A stretch of 38,283 bases of DNA from JAWLBR01 sp041687495 (GTDB taxonomy: Bacteria > Bacillota > Limnochordia > DTU087 > JAAYGB01). The translations under genes were made by a program, and so were the position numbers. Below are positions 15,059 to 23,548 of the stretch, one piece after another. Position 1 is the first letter of the stretch; each line of letters begins with the position of its first letter. Where the stretch lies: positions 1 to 38,283 of the forward strand of contig JAWLBR010000020.1 of the NCBI GenBank assembly GCA_041687495.1, in the 5' to 3' direction. Under the pieces are notes generated by a model that worked only from the letters and a program-made list of their open reading frames with translations, had not been told where the DNA came from and ran no database searches.

Positions 15059-16540
15059 CTAACCGTCACTCTTTCGCCCTGAATAACGGACATCCGGCTT
15101 CCGAGCGGCCTTAGTTTCGTCCAGTCTGCGAACAACTGTAGTGTGGGGGGCATTTTGCAGCAGCTCCGGATTTTCTTCAGCCTCTTTGGCAATCTGTAGC
15201 ATGATCTCAGAGAACTGGTCCAGAGTCCTCTTGCTCTCTGTCTCGGTGGGCTCAACCATGAGCGCTTCTTCAACCACCAACGGAAAGTAGATAGTGGGAG
15301 CATGAACGCCGTAATCTAGCATCCGCTTTGCCATATCAATGGTTCTAGCCCCAAGGGCTGCCTGTTTCTTTCCACTGAGCACAAATTCGTGTTTACAGAA
15401 GCGATCAAAGGGCACCGAGAATGCTCCTTTTAGGCGGGCAAGGACGTAATTAGCGTTGAGAACCGCTGTCTCCGACACCCGGCGAAGCCCTTCAGGACCC
15501 ATACTGAGGATATAAGCATAGGCACGAACCGCTACACCGATGTTGCCATAATAGTTCTTTACCTTGCCAATGGATTTGGGATAGTCGTACTTCAGTCGAT
15601 AGTCAGTTTCGGTACAGATCGTACGAGGTACCGGAAGGAACTTTTCCAGGTCGTCAGACACACAGATAGGGCCCGAGCCAGGACCGCCTCCACCATGGGG
15701 AGTGGAAAATGTCTTATGCAGATTAAAGTGAACTATATCAAAACCCATGTCACCTGGCCGGCTAATACCCAAGATTGCATTGGCATTGGCGCCATCGTAA
15801 TACAGCAATCCACCAGCTTCATGCACCACATCTGCTATCACCTGGGTGTTCTCATCAAACAGGCCCAGTGTATTGGGATTGGTAAGCATCAGTCCAGCCG
15901 TCTTTGGCCCTACTAGTTGACGCAAAGCTGCGACGTCGATGCCACCGCGGTCATCGGATGGGACTTCTACCACCTCGTAACCGCACATGGCCGCACTGGC
16001 AGGATTAGTCCCATGGGCACTATCGGGTACAATAATCTGTGTCCGCTCATTGCCTTCACCGCGATCTTTGTGGTAAGCCTGAATGATAAATAAGCCGGTC
16101 AACTCGCCGTGAGCTCCTGCTGCTGGCTGCAGCGTACAGGCTTGTAGGCCGGAGATCTCACACAGCATTTGCTCCAGACTGTGGATCAACTGTAGCATGC
16201 CCTGTACTGTCTCTTCCGGCTGATACGGATGTACTGAGGCAAACCCCGGGAGGGAGGCAATGTCTTCGTTCACCTTTGGATTGTATTTCATAGTACATGA
16301 ACCCAAAGGATAAAAACCCACATCGACAGCGTGGTTGCGTCGGGATAGTCCCGTGTAATGCCGCACAACTTCCGGCTCGGTCAGTTCTGGTAATGGTAGT
16401 GGTTTCGTGCGTAGAAGTGGTGATGGGATAAGCTCTGTCAACTCGTGCACAGGCACATCGAGATCCGGCAGCTGATAGCCGCTCTTTTCGGGCTCACTGA
16501 GTTCAAAAATTGTTGGGAAGTACTGATCAGCCACGTTCAC
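15059..16540 (-). CDS. gcvPB: Glycine dehydrogenase (decarboxylating) subunit 2
   Basis: PLP-dependent half of the two-subunit P protein, which decarboxylates glycine and passes the aminomethyl group to lipoyl-GcvH. The 493-residue length is normal. The PLP lysine is Lys276 in HFNLHKTFSTPHGGGGPG. Other family motifs are YPLGSCTMKYNPK (about 77-89), LQPAAGAHGELTG and DSAHGTNPASA. The start GTG at 16540 has GGGAGGAG upstream and overlaps the end of gcvPA by 14 bases. The gene is translationally linked to gcvPA upstream and pheA downstream. Confidence 0.97.
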   Translation of the reverse strand: MNVADQYFPTIFELSEPEKSGYQLPDLDVPVHELTELIPSPLLRTKPLPLPELTEPEVVRHYTGLSRRNHAVDVGFYPLGSCTMKYNPKVNEDIASLPGFASVHPYQPEETVQGMLQLIHSLEQMLCEISGLQACTLQPAAGAHGELTGLFIIQAYHKDRGEGNERTQIIVPDSAHGTNPASAAMCGYEVVEVPSDDRGGIDVAALRQLVGPKTAGLMLTNPNTLGLFDENTQVIADVVHEAGGLLYYDGANANAILGISRPGDMGFDIVHFNLHKTFSTPHGGGGPGSGPICVSDDLEKFLPVPRTICTETDYRLKYDYPKSIGKVKNYYGNIGVAVRAYAYILSMGPEGLRRVSETAVLNANYVLARLKGAFSVPFDRFCKHEFVLSGKKQAALGARTIDMAKRMLDYGVHAPTIYFPLVVEEALMVEPTETESKRTLDQFSEIMLQIAKEAEENPELLQNAPHTTVVRRLDETKAARKPDVRYSGRKSDG

Positions 16541-17897
16541 TCAACTCCTCCCAAAGGCTTACCAGGCCATCCAACTCGGCTCGCGTCCGTTTTTCGGTCA
16601 CAGCCATGAGCAGGCCTCCCCGCACACTCTCACCGAGTGATGGGGGCAGTTGCGGTACTTGATCTAGACGCAGCCCCGGTAAATATCCGGCATTCAGTGA
16701 ATTACTCCAAATCATGTCGAGGTCGGCTTTGGGCCGAAATACGAATTCATTACCATACGGGCCGGCCAAGGCCAAATCCCCCAGACCCTTCTGCGTCAAC
16801 TGCTCAGCCAAGTAATGGGCCTTCTGAATACTGTGCTCGGCGACTTCCTTTAGTCCCCGGGGACCAAGCAATGCAAGGTACACCGCAGCGGCCAAAGCAT
16901 TGAGCGCTTGATTGGAACAGATGTTCGAGCTAGCCCGCTGGCGGCGAATATGCTGCTCTCTGGCCTGCAAAGTCAAGACATATCCGACGCGCCCATCGCA
17001 GTCGGTGGTTCTGCCCACGATACGACCTGGCAGCCGCCTCAGATACTGGGCCTTAGCAGCGAAAAATCCCAATGTTGGGCCACCAAAGCTAAGTGGATTG
17101 CCTAAGGGCTGTCCCTCTCCCACAACAATGTCGGCCCCACATTCCCCGGGACTGGCCAAAACGGAGAGAAGGACTGGGTTGACGCAGACAATTAACAGGG
17201 CACCTGCCTGGTGAACAACATCTGCCACCGCTTTGAGATCGATTATCCCACCCAAGAAGTTGGGCTGCGACAGCACTACTGCAGCGGTGTCTTGCCCAAG
17301 TGACTCCTCCAGTGACGATATCTCTATCTGTCCCCCGCCCGTCTCCAGGGTCTTGACTCTCCACCCCTGTCCCTTACTGTACGTGCGGGCGACGGCGGTA
17401 TGGTCTGGGTGGACGTCGTCAGCAAAAATCACCTGGCCTCTGCGGGTAACCGAGCGAGCAATTGCTATTGCTTCGACGATCGCCGTAGCGGCATCGTAGA
17501 CCGAGGCATTAGCCACATCCATTCCAGTAAGCAGGCAGATCAGTGTTTGATATTCGTAGATAGCCTGTAAGCTTCCCTGACTAACCTCGGCTTGATACGG
17601 CGTATACGCTGTGTAGAAATCAGATCTGCCAACTAGGTGGGCCACCGCTGCCGGGATATGATGATCGTAAAGGCCAGCACCGAGAAACGAGACAATTTGG
17701 TCGCTACTTATATTCTGACCGGCCAACTGACGGCAGTGTCGCATCAGCTCTGCCTCAGTCATTGCCTGGGGCAACGCCAGTGGACGGTTGAGCCGCATCT
17801 CTTGCGGAATGTCCGCAAACAGCTCATCCACGGAGCCGACCCCGATGGCCGCCAGCATTTGTTCCTGCTCTGAACTAGTTACCGGGATGTAACTCAT
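16527..17897 (-). CDS. gcvPA: Glycine dehydrogenase (decarboxylating) subunit 1
   Basis: Partner subunit of GcvPB; the pair replaces the single long GcvP of proteobacteria. 456 residues. Typical segments are FLGAGLYDHHIPAAV (about 68-82), FYTAYTPYQAEVSQGSLQAIYEYQT (about 92-116), VANASVYDAATA and GGPTLGFFAAK. The fold is that of PLP enzymes but the Schiff-base lysine is in subunit 2. ATG at 17897 has GGGTGGG upstream. The gene lies 36 bases after gcvH. Confidence 0.97.
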   Translation of the reverse strand: MSYIPVTSSEQEQMLAAIGVGSVDELFADIPQEMRLNRPLALPQAMTEAELMRHCRQLAGQNISSDQIVSFLGAGLYDHHIPAAVAHLVGRSDFYTAYTPYQAEVSQGSLQAIYEYQTLICLLTGMDVANASVYDAATAIVEAIAIARSVTRRGQVIFADDVHPDHTAVARTYSKGQGWRVKTLETGGGQIEISSLEESLGQDTAAVVLSQPNFLGGIIDLKAVADVVHQAGALLIVCVNPVLLSVLASPGECGADIVVGEGQPLGNPLSFGGPTLGFFAAKAQYLRRLPGRIVGRTTDCDGRVGYVLTLQAREQHIRRQRASSNICSNQALNALAAAVYLALLGPRGLKEVAEHSIQKAHYLAEQLTQKGLGDLALAGPYGNEFVFRPKADLDMIWSNSLNAGYLPGLRLDQVPQLPPSLGESVRGGLLMAVTEKRTRAELDGLVSLWEELSERG

Positions 17898-17933
17898 ACA
17901 TTATCCCACCCTGAACGAAAGTGTGTAGGGCTG

Positions 17934-18311
17934 CTAAGCTATAACCTCTTCGTACTCCTCTGGTGAAAGCAGATCGTCCAACTGGTCTGCGCTGGTGAGA
18001 CGAATCTTGGCGATCCAGCCCTCACCATAGCAATCATCGTTAATCAACTCAGGAGTATCCTCCAGTTCGCTGTTAACTTCGACCACGACCCCTGACACCG
18101 GGCTTAGAACGTCCGAAACCGCCTTGACCGACTCGATGACCCCGAGTTGGGCCTCTGCGGATAGCTCGGATTCCAAAGCGGGCAACTCGACAAAAACGAC
18201 ATCCCCAAGTTCTGACTGAGCAAAGTCAGTAATGCCAACTACCACCACGTCACCCTCAACTCTCACCCATTCGTGATCCTTTGAATACTTCAGATCGACC
18301 GGAACGCTCAT
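17934..18311 (-). CDS. gcvH: Glycine cleavage system H protein
   Basis: Lipoyl carrier that shuttles the aminomethyl group from P to T protein. The 125-residue length is normal. The lipoylated lysine is Lys63 in GVIESVKAVSDVLSPVSG, and KYSKDHEWVRVEG, GITDFAQSELGDVVFVELP and NDDCYGEGWIAKI are standard. ATG at 18311 follows GGAGGAGATAAA. No lipoate attachment gene or L protein is in the window, so these must be encoded elsewhere. Confidence 0.98.
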   Translation of the reverse strand: MSVPVDLKYSKDHEWVRVEGDVVVVGITDFAQSELGDVVFVELPALESELSAEAQLGVIESVKAVSDVLSPVSGVVVEVNSELEDTPELINDDCYGEGWIAKIRLTSADQLDDLLSPEEYEEVIA

Positions 18312-18343
18312 TTTATCTCCTCCACTCAGAACTTTCTGCGCCG

Positions 18344-19459
18344 TTAGCGCTTGACAGATGGCTGCACAAACGGTTTCTTCACCAGCTTTCCGGGAACTCT
18401 GGAGTTGCGAATCTCGACTTCAAGCTCCTGGCCCAGCTCAGCTAGTTCAGACGCTACATAGGCCAAGCAAATCGGCTTGTGCAGAGTTGGAGAGAAAGTC
18501 CCCGAAGTGACCTCTCCCACAGGTCGGTCGTGATGGTAGACGGGGTATCCATGGCGCGGAATACCGGCTCGCTTTCCGTTGACCTGAGCAGGTAGCTCAA
18601 TGGCAACAAGCTTCCTGGTCGCTCCAGCAGCTTTGACTTCAGCTACAGCTTCCCGACCGATAAATTCTTTGTCTAGTTTCACTACCCACCCCAACCCAGC
18701 TTCCAGCGGATTGGTATCGTCATCAATGTCGTTGCCATACAAGCAATAGCACATTTCCAACCGCAACGTATCCCTAGCTCCAAGTCCTACTGGGACTAGG
18801 CGGTCTCCTCCCACAGCACTGAGTTTCTTCCATAGCCCATCAGCCGCCTCAGCGCCGGCATAGAGTTCAAAGCCGTCCTCACCGGTGTAACCTGTCCGGG
18901 AGATGACAATAGATTTTCCCTGATACCTGGTTGCCACAAATCGGTAGTACCCTATCTTGTTCAAATCACTGTTCAGGGCCTTACTCATAATTTCTTCTGA
19001 GTTGGGGCCCTGAACTGCAATGAGGGCCGTTTCGTTGGACACGTCGTCAATGACGACTCCCCGCTCTGGACGATGCCGTCGCAGCCAATTCAGGTCCTTC
19101 TTCCGATTCGCAGCATTGACAACGAGCTCATATCCCCATGGGTGGCAGTAGATAAGAATGTCGTCTACGATGCCACCACTTTCGTTACACAGGAGCGAAT
19201 ACTGGATCTTGCCTGGCTCGAGGTTGTCCAGATCATTGGTCGTACACTGCTGGAGAAAGCTCCGAGCATTAGAACCGGAAATTCTGATCTCTCCCATATG
19301 TGATAGATCAAAAATTCCAGCGCTCTGGCGTACGGCCTGGTGTTCGTCAATGACACCGGAGTATTGCACAGGCATTTGCCAACCGGCATACTCCACTATC
19401 CGAGCCCCCAGCCTCTCGTGTAATTCAAACAAAGGAGTTTTGCAACCGGAAACAGTCAT
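18344..19459 (-). CDS. gcvT: Glycine cleavage system T protein (aminomethyltransferase)
   Basis: Transfers the methylene unit from H protein to tetrahydrofolate, releasing ammonia. The 371-residue protein starts at ATG 19459, chosen over an upstream frame extension to 19492 because GGAGGGAG sits 5 bases before it and the protein then begins MTVSGCKTPLFELH as in relatives. Conserved parts are AGWQMPVQYSG, QSAGIFDLSHMGEI, SRTGYTGEDGFE (folate site), GLGARDTLRLE and the C-terminal beta-barrel with GEVTSGTFSPTL. The gene is separated from gcvH by 32 bases and from the upstream ferredoxin by about 110. Confidence 0.97.
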   Translation of the reverse strand: MTVSGCKTPLFELHERLGARIVEYAGWQMPVQYSGVIDEHQAVRQSAGIFDLSHMGEIRISGSNARSFLQQCTTNDLDNLEPGKIQYSLLCNESGGIVDDILIYCHPWGYELVVNAANRKKDLNWLRRHRPERGVVIDDVSNETALIAVQGPNSEEIMSKALNSDLNKIGYYRFVATRYQGKSIVISRTGYTGEDGFELYAGAEAADGLWKKLSAVGGDRLVPVGLGARDTLRLEMCYCLYGNDIDDDTNPLEAGLGWVVKLDKEFIGREAVAEVKAAGATRKLVAIELPAQVNGKRAGIPRHGYPVYHHDRPVGEVTSGTFSPTLHKPICLAYVASELAELGQELEVEIRNSRVPGKLVKKPFVQPSVKR

Positions 19460-19569
19460 TTTTCTCCCTCCAGCCAAAACACGTCTGTACACAGGTTCCT
19501 AAGGCCTACAGCACATGTTTATCGACCTTGAGTACACTGTATGCACACCACACCAAATCCCCAGCACAA

Positions 19570-19770
19570 TTACCGATCAACCGGCGTCTCCAAAATTCGG
19601 GGAGCTGAAACAGGACAAACTTCCGCACATCGACCGCATCGAGTGCAGTTGGAGTTGTCGATCCAGTACTTCCCTGGACGGCTAACGATGGCTTGTGTCG
19701 GACAGGAGTGAGAGCAAGTCCCACACTCCAGACAGTCGTCACTGATAATATAGGTGGACTGCAGATCCAA
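19570..19770 (-). CDS. Small 2[4Fe-4S] ferredoxin-type protein
   Basis: 66-residue electron carrier with two cluster motifs. The first is CLECGTCSHSCP (about residues 13-24) and the second CTRCGRCAEVCP (about 43-54), both CxxCxxCxxxCP. TTG at 19770 is chosen because TGGAGGTG lies 7 bases upstream; an earlier GTG at 19788 overlaps that ribosome site. It precedes gcvT on the same strand. Whether it donates electrons to the glycine system, for instance through an L protein or in the glycine-synthesis direction, is conjecture. It could equally serve unrelated enzymes. Confidence 0.9.
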   Translation of the reverse strand: MDLQSTYIISDDCLECGTCSHSCPTQAIVSRPGKYWIDNSNCTRCGRCAEVCPVSAPRILETPVDR

Positions 19771-19789
19771 GGTATTCACCTCCACCACT

Positions 19790-20176
19790 TGGTTTGCTTG
19801 TTGATTCTAGCCTAACCAGTGGCTTCTGGTTTCATTGCCGTCCGCTAAAGTACTTATGTATAGGCGCAGCCTCTATCCTCGGCCTCTGCCACACTGGTCG
19901 CTCACAGTTCGCATCGGGCAACGTATACTAGATGAGATACTAAGACAGGAGGCTTGCCTAAACCCATGGGTGTTCTTAGCTGGATCTTAAACCCCATCTT
20001 GCGCCGAGCCAAAAAGACGGTAATCATCATCGTAAAACGGCGACACAGATAGATGGGCGTCACTGACAAGCCTAGCCGCCCGTGACGACAGCCACAGGCG
20101 GTTCTCTTTTTCTGTGCTGCGCTCGCACTGCGGTAGATAGATGGGACCTGTCCCATACCGCGGTTAAGTTGGATAC
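19790..20176. other. Gene-free stretch upstream of the ferredoxin-gcv cluster
   Basis: Nearly 390 bases without a convincing gene; an 84-codon minus-strand frame has no ribosome site and an unnatural composition. It contains a 9-bp hairpin (20076-20084 with 20093-20101, one G-U pair, 8-base loop), a palindrome ATGGGACCTGTCCCAT at 20141-20156, and an 11-bp direct repeat AGATAGATGGG at 20047-20057 and 20135-20145. ACCAGTG/CACTGGT arms lie near 19815 and 19892. The glycine riboswitch often found before gcvT was looked for and not recognised. It may be a structured leader or an unidentified small RNA on the minus strand. Confidence 0.45.
20047..20156. repeat. 11-bp direct repeat and adjacent palindrome
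   Basis: AGATAGATGGG occurs at 20047-20057 and again at 20135-20145, 88 bases apart. The second copy runs into the palindrome ATGGGACCTGTCCCAT (20141-20156; 6-bp arms, 4-base centre). A 9-bp hairpin lies between the copies. Confidence 0.5.
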
Positions 20177-21544
20177 CTATTCTTCGTATGAAACATTTTT
20201 CCTGCTAGAAGAAATGTGAACAATGCGATCTCTGGGCGGGTAGACGGTCTCGGACACCTTTTCTTGGATAACCATATTCCCAAGCTCATCTTCGACTATT
20301 CGATGAACCATTACCCGGTAACCTGGCCGACCGGCACGCACTTCAGCCCATGCACCTGGAGCCAAACTCGAGTCCTCTATCTGCTTGGTGTTTGGCTCGA
20401 TCAACCCAACAACTTCACTTCTCAGTTTCACTATTCCGTTTACGCTGGGGGTTCCATAGAAAGAGATCTGCAGTTCATTATCGGTGACTTTAGTGTCTAC
20501 AAGAAGGTGATTTGGTGTTGTGTTGGTAAACTGGAAGTCAAGGTAGTCATAGGCCACAGTTGCGTCTTGGCCCATAGGAACGTACTTCACTGGTAGGGAG
20601 TGGGACACTCTGGAGGTAACCTCTAGGCCGGCTAGCAGTACTACGTTGTATAAAGTGCTGGACACCTGGCATACTCCACCGCCAATTCCAGGTAGGAGCT
20701 CTCCATCTATGATTACGGGTGCAGGGCGGTAGCCATCGGCCGCCAGCCTGGGTCCTGTCACCTGATTGAAGGAAAACTGCTCGCCAGGCGCCAGGACTAG
20801 GTGCTTGAGCGCATCGGCCGCCAAGCGAATGTTGTTGTTTCGATCCGTATCTTCTGGGTCAAACTTCGTAGTGTATTGAGCAATGCGTCGGGTGATACCC
20901 ATTGCCAAAGCGGATTGTGTAGTCCTTTGTGGGAGTTTGGTATAGGTAGAGACATAAGCAATCCTCGCTGTGACAGACCGACAGGCAGCCAAAAAGTCCT
21001 CCTTTAGACGAGTTCGGTCAACGCCTATCCCTGACAAGGATGGGACCAGCTCCACCTGTTCGCCCCGAATGACAAATACCGCGTCTTTCGGTTGCTTCTC
21101 AATGGAGTCTGCAATATCACTGAGAAGTCCATCCAGTTTGTTGTTATCCACGGTGAGTTGAATAGGGATTTCCAACCCATACTTCTCCACCTTATTACGC
21201 ATTCGCCAGCGGGTTATCAAAGAACCTTCCTTAGCAACGTCAGCAGCTTCTGCCAACACAGCGTCAATATTAACGCGAACCCCGCCTTCCTTGGGAATTA
21301 AGGTCCAGGTCCTCAGGCCATAGGTGATTTCCACCGGACGGGACGCAAACTCAGTGAAGTATCCGCTCAGATAGGCTGCAGCTGCTTTTTTCGTTAGCCC
21401 TCCAATATCAATGCCGTGAACTCTGACGCCTACGGTAATCGTATCTTTAGGCGAGTGCACCATGTACGCAGTGACAGTGGGGGAAGCTACTAGCAGCATG
21501 CATACCACTAGGAATGGCGCAAATTTCCTTGCGACGGGAACCAT
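20177..21544 (-). CDS. VanW/G5-domain exported protein
   Basis: 455-residue exported or membrane-anchored protein. ATG at 21544 has GGAAGGAGG about 11 bases upstream; the open frame reaches 21637 but overlaps the TPR gene. An N-terminal hydrophobic segment (about 8-27) acts as signal or anchor. A peptidoglycan-binding-like helical region (about 30-200) is followed by the VanW domain (about 217-345, with FSFNQVTGPR and the GIGGGVCQVSSTLYN motif around 286-299). A C-terminal G5-like domain (about 375-445, PGRAEV-type pattern) ends the protein. Such proteins are thought to be cell-wall associated; the link to vancomycin resistance is in name only. It probably forms a unit with the TPR and YkvI-like genes. 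Confidence 0.9.
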   Translation of the reverse strand: MVPVARKFAPFLVVCMLLVASPTVTAYMVHSPKDTITVGVRVHGIDIGGLTKKAAAAYLSGYFTEFASRPVEITYGLRTWTLIPKEGGVRVNIDAVLAEAADVAKEGSLITRWRMRNKVEKYGLEIPIQLTVDNNKLDGLLSDIADSIEKQPKDAVFVIRGEQVELVPSLSGIGVDRTRLKEDFLAACRSVTARIAYVSTYTKLPQRTTQSALAMGITRRIAQYTTKFDPEDTDRNNNIRLAADALKHLVLAPGEQFSFNQVTGPRLAADGYRPAPVIIDGELLPGIGGGVCQVSSTLYNVVLLAGLEVTSRVSHSLPVKYVPMGQDATVAYDYLDFQFTNTTPNHLLVDTKVTDNELQISFYGTPSVNGIVKLRSEVVGLIEPNTKQIEDSSLAPGAWAEVRAGRPGYRVMVHRIVEDELGNMVIQEKVSETVYPPRDRIVHISSSRKNVSYEE

Positions 21545-21593
21545 AGTACCAGGCTCCTCCTTCCACTCTAACCAGGAAGATTGCAGTTCACGG

Positions 21594-22139
21594 CTACCCC
21601 CTATAGGCTTTGAGCAAAAAAAACAAAATTGAAGCAATTATTCCTGTAAGAACAGCGTAGGCAATCACTCTTTGCTTTTTGGGAACCTTCTTCAGGTCAT
21701 CCTTTGTGTAGCTCCGCTGCAGTTTTGCAGCCTTCTTCAGGTGGTCGACTGAGGCTCCAACCTTTCCCTGCTGCTTCAAGACCACGCCTAGGTTGTGGTA
21801 GGCTGTAGGAAACTCTGGATCGACCCTAATAGCTTTTTCGTAAAGCTCCACCGCTCGATCCAAATTCCCTTCTTCTCGATAAAGGTTGCCAAGGTTGCTG
21901 TAAGCAGGGGCATGTCTTTCATCTGCCAACACCGCTTGCTCAAAACATCTCTTCGCCTCAGCCTTGCGGCCACCGCGAATCATCGCTACCCCTAACTTAT
22001 TCAACGCTCGTCCACTGCTCGGGTCGAGCTCCACTGCTCGGCGTAGTAGTTCCTCTGCTTTATCCAAGTGATTCTTATCCAGTTCAATTTCGCCCTGCTG
22101 CAGGATAGACTGAAAATCGGTATTTTGGGAATCTGTCAT
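21594..22139 (-). CDS. TPR-repeat protein with C-terminal membrane anchor
   Basis: 181-residue protein. About three to four tetratricopeptide repeats span residues 10-135, recognisable by the spaced W/L-G-Y/A-F-A-Y-P patterns in AEELLRRAVELDPSSGRAL, AKRCFEQAVLADERHAPAY, AVELYEKAIRVDPEFPTAY and HNLGVVLKQQGK. A basic linker (KKVPKKQR) is followed by a single C-terminal membrane helix (VIAYAVLTGIIASILFFLL). This suggests a tail-anchored protein with a cytoplasmic scaffold. ATG at 22139 has GAGGAG upstream. Partners are unknown; it lies between YkvI-like and VanW genes on the same strand. Confidence 0.88.
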   Translation of the reverse strand: MTDSQNTDFQSILQQGEIELDKNHLDKAEELLRRAVELDPSSGRALNKLGVAMIRGGRKAEAKRCFEQAVLADERHAPAYSNLGNLYREEGNLDRAVELYEKAIRVDPEFPTAYHNLGVVLKQQGKVGASVDHLKKAAKLQRSYTKDDLKKVPKKQRVIAYAVLTGIIASILFFLLKAYRG

Positions 22140-22342
22140 GGCAATAACTCCTCTGGCTCAGTATGTGTTGTAGCTGATGCGTGCTGAAAGGCACCGTCGG
22201 TAGTGCAGACCCATGAGTAGACCTCTTCTACTTATGTTTCCCCACGACCGCCAGCTCAAAGAGTTGATTCACCTATGAAAGGCTTCACTGCCGAAGAGGA
22301 ATTCCCTGCCAAGGGCTCGACATATGCGCAGATTGGCGAGTA

Positions 22343-23407
22343 TTAGGCCGGCATCTTCCCTCTTCTCAAAGAAAGCAACCAGTAGAAAAAAAAGACCAAA
22401 GACCCATATCCGATGGCTGGATAAGCTGTCCCGACGACCTGCACAAAGCCCAGTCGAGACAGGGGTAGGGCTCCCAGAACGATGAGCAGCACAAGGCTTA
22501 GATGGTTGTAGTTGTTCCCTTCTGCTAGCCTTCTCGCCATTCCGTATACGTTGACTGATGCTGTGGTCAGCATTGCCGCTAGAATAGCCAGTAGATAACC
22601 AAATCCGAACCAAGGGTGAACCAAATCAGCGACGGCCAAAGTCGGTATTGGGAGGTTTGCGACATCAGGCCCCGCCGCCCAGATCACAAATGCTACACAG
22701 ACAAGCAACACAGAAACGGCGATTGACCCAAACCAGGCCCCTTTGTGCGCCTGCGCTGGCGACAGCGTACCGCCAATGCTGCTAAGGCCTGATATCGATA
22801 GAAACATATTGTAGCTAGGGTAGATCAAGGCAGCGACCCACCAGTTAGGGGTGTAGGAGGCTGGCCGTCCCATCCACAGAGACCATGTTCCACTTTCGAC
22901 CGCTTGAGCAAGACTAAGGTATCCCAGCGCAACAAAGGCCAAGACAAATAACGGCGCCAACACTAAGTTGAGCCTAAGCACACCGGTGCTAGCCTGTGCG
23001 GCTGTGGCGACCACCGCGACCGCCATCAGCAATGTGCCGAGCCAGAAATTCAAGCGCAAATGCTGCTCAATAACGGCGCCTGCACCTGCCAACATGATTG
23101 CTGTGCTGACCAGTAGAAAGAGCACCAGAAGAGCGTCCAGGGCATGGGCAACCACTGCAGGCGTGGTTTTGGCCAATAAGTCCCGATGTGATCCAGTCTG
23201 CAGACGCGCAGCATTCACAAGAATTGCCCGGCTCAAAGCCATAAACATGACGCCGCAGAGAAGTAGTCCCAAAACGCCCCCATGACCAAAGACAACAAAA
23301 AAGCGCAGGATTTCCTGGCCAGATGCAAACCCTGCTCCAATTACAGTTCCGACCATAGTGAATGCCACTTGGGCCACCATAAGCTTACCCCGATGTTCTC
23401 GATGCAA
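22343..23407 (-). CDS. YkvI-family membrane transporter-like protein
   Basis: Integral membrane protein of about 354 residues with 10 or so hydrophobic helices, related to the B. subtilis YkvI family (APC/SSS-like five-helix inverted repeat fold). The substrate is not established. The first helix carries the family pattern VGTVIGAGFASGQEILRFF. TTG at 23407 follows AGGGGG and gives an N-terminus of normal length. ATG at 23380 and a GTG at 23431 are alternatives, so the start is uncertain. It is divergent from yyaC, with a long palindrome between them. Confidence 0.82.
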   Translation of the reverse strand: MHREHRGKLMVAQVAFTMVGTVIGAGFASGQEILRFFVVFGHGGVLGLLLCGVMFMALSRAILVNAARLQTGSHRDLLAKTTPAVVAHALDALLVLFLLVSTAIMLAGAGAVIEQHLRLNFWLGTLLMAVAVVATAAQASTGVLRLNLVLAPLFVLAFVALGYLSLAQAVESGTWSLWMGRPASYTPNWWVAALIYPSYNMFLSISGLSSIGGTLSPAQAHKGAWFGSIAVSVLLVCVAFVIWAAGPDVANLPIPTLAVADLVHPWFGFGYLLAILAAMLTTASVNVYGMARRLAEGNNYNHLSLVLLIVLGALPLSRLGFVQVVGTAYPAIGYGSLVFFFYWLLSLRRGKMPA

Positions 23408-23454
23408 GGACGCCCCCTGCCTTTCCTCCACAACTGCGACAACTGCCCGGAAGA

Positions 23455-23483
23455 CCCGGTTCTATACATGTATAGACTCCGGG
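23455..23483. promoter_or_regulatory. Long palindrome between ykvI-like and yyaC genes
   Basis: TCTATACATGTATAGA at 23461-23476 is a perfect 16-bp palindrome, extended outward by CCCGG on the left and CCGGG on the right with one and two unpaired bases between. It lies in the short divergent promoter region and could be an operator or, in RNA, a very stable hairpin. Confidence 0.6.
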
Positions 23484-23548
23484 AGGGCATCATATACTTG
23501 AAATAGTCTCTGACACACGCCGCAAGTTTCCATGGGAGTTGGGCTATC

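Noticed and set aside
19790..20176. Glycine riboswitch before the gcv genes
   Set aside because: The conserved purine-rich core of the glycine aptamer could not be found on the minus strand here or in the spacer before gcvT.
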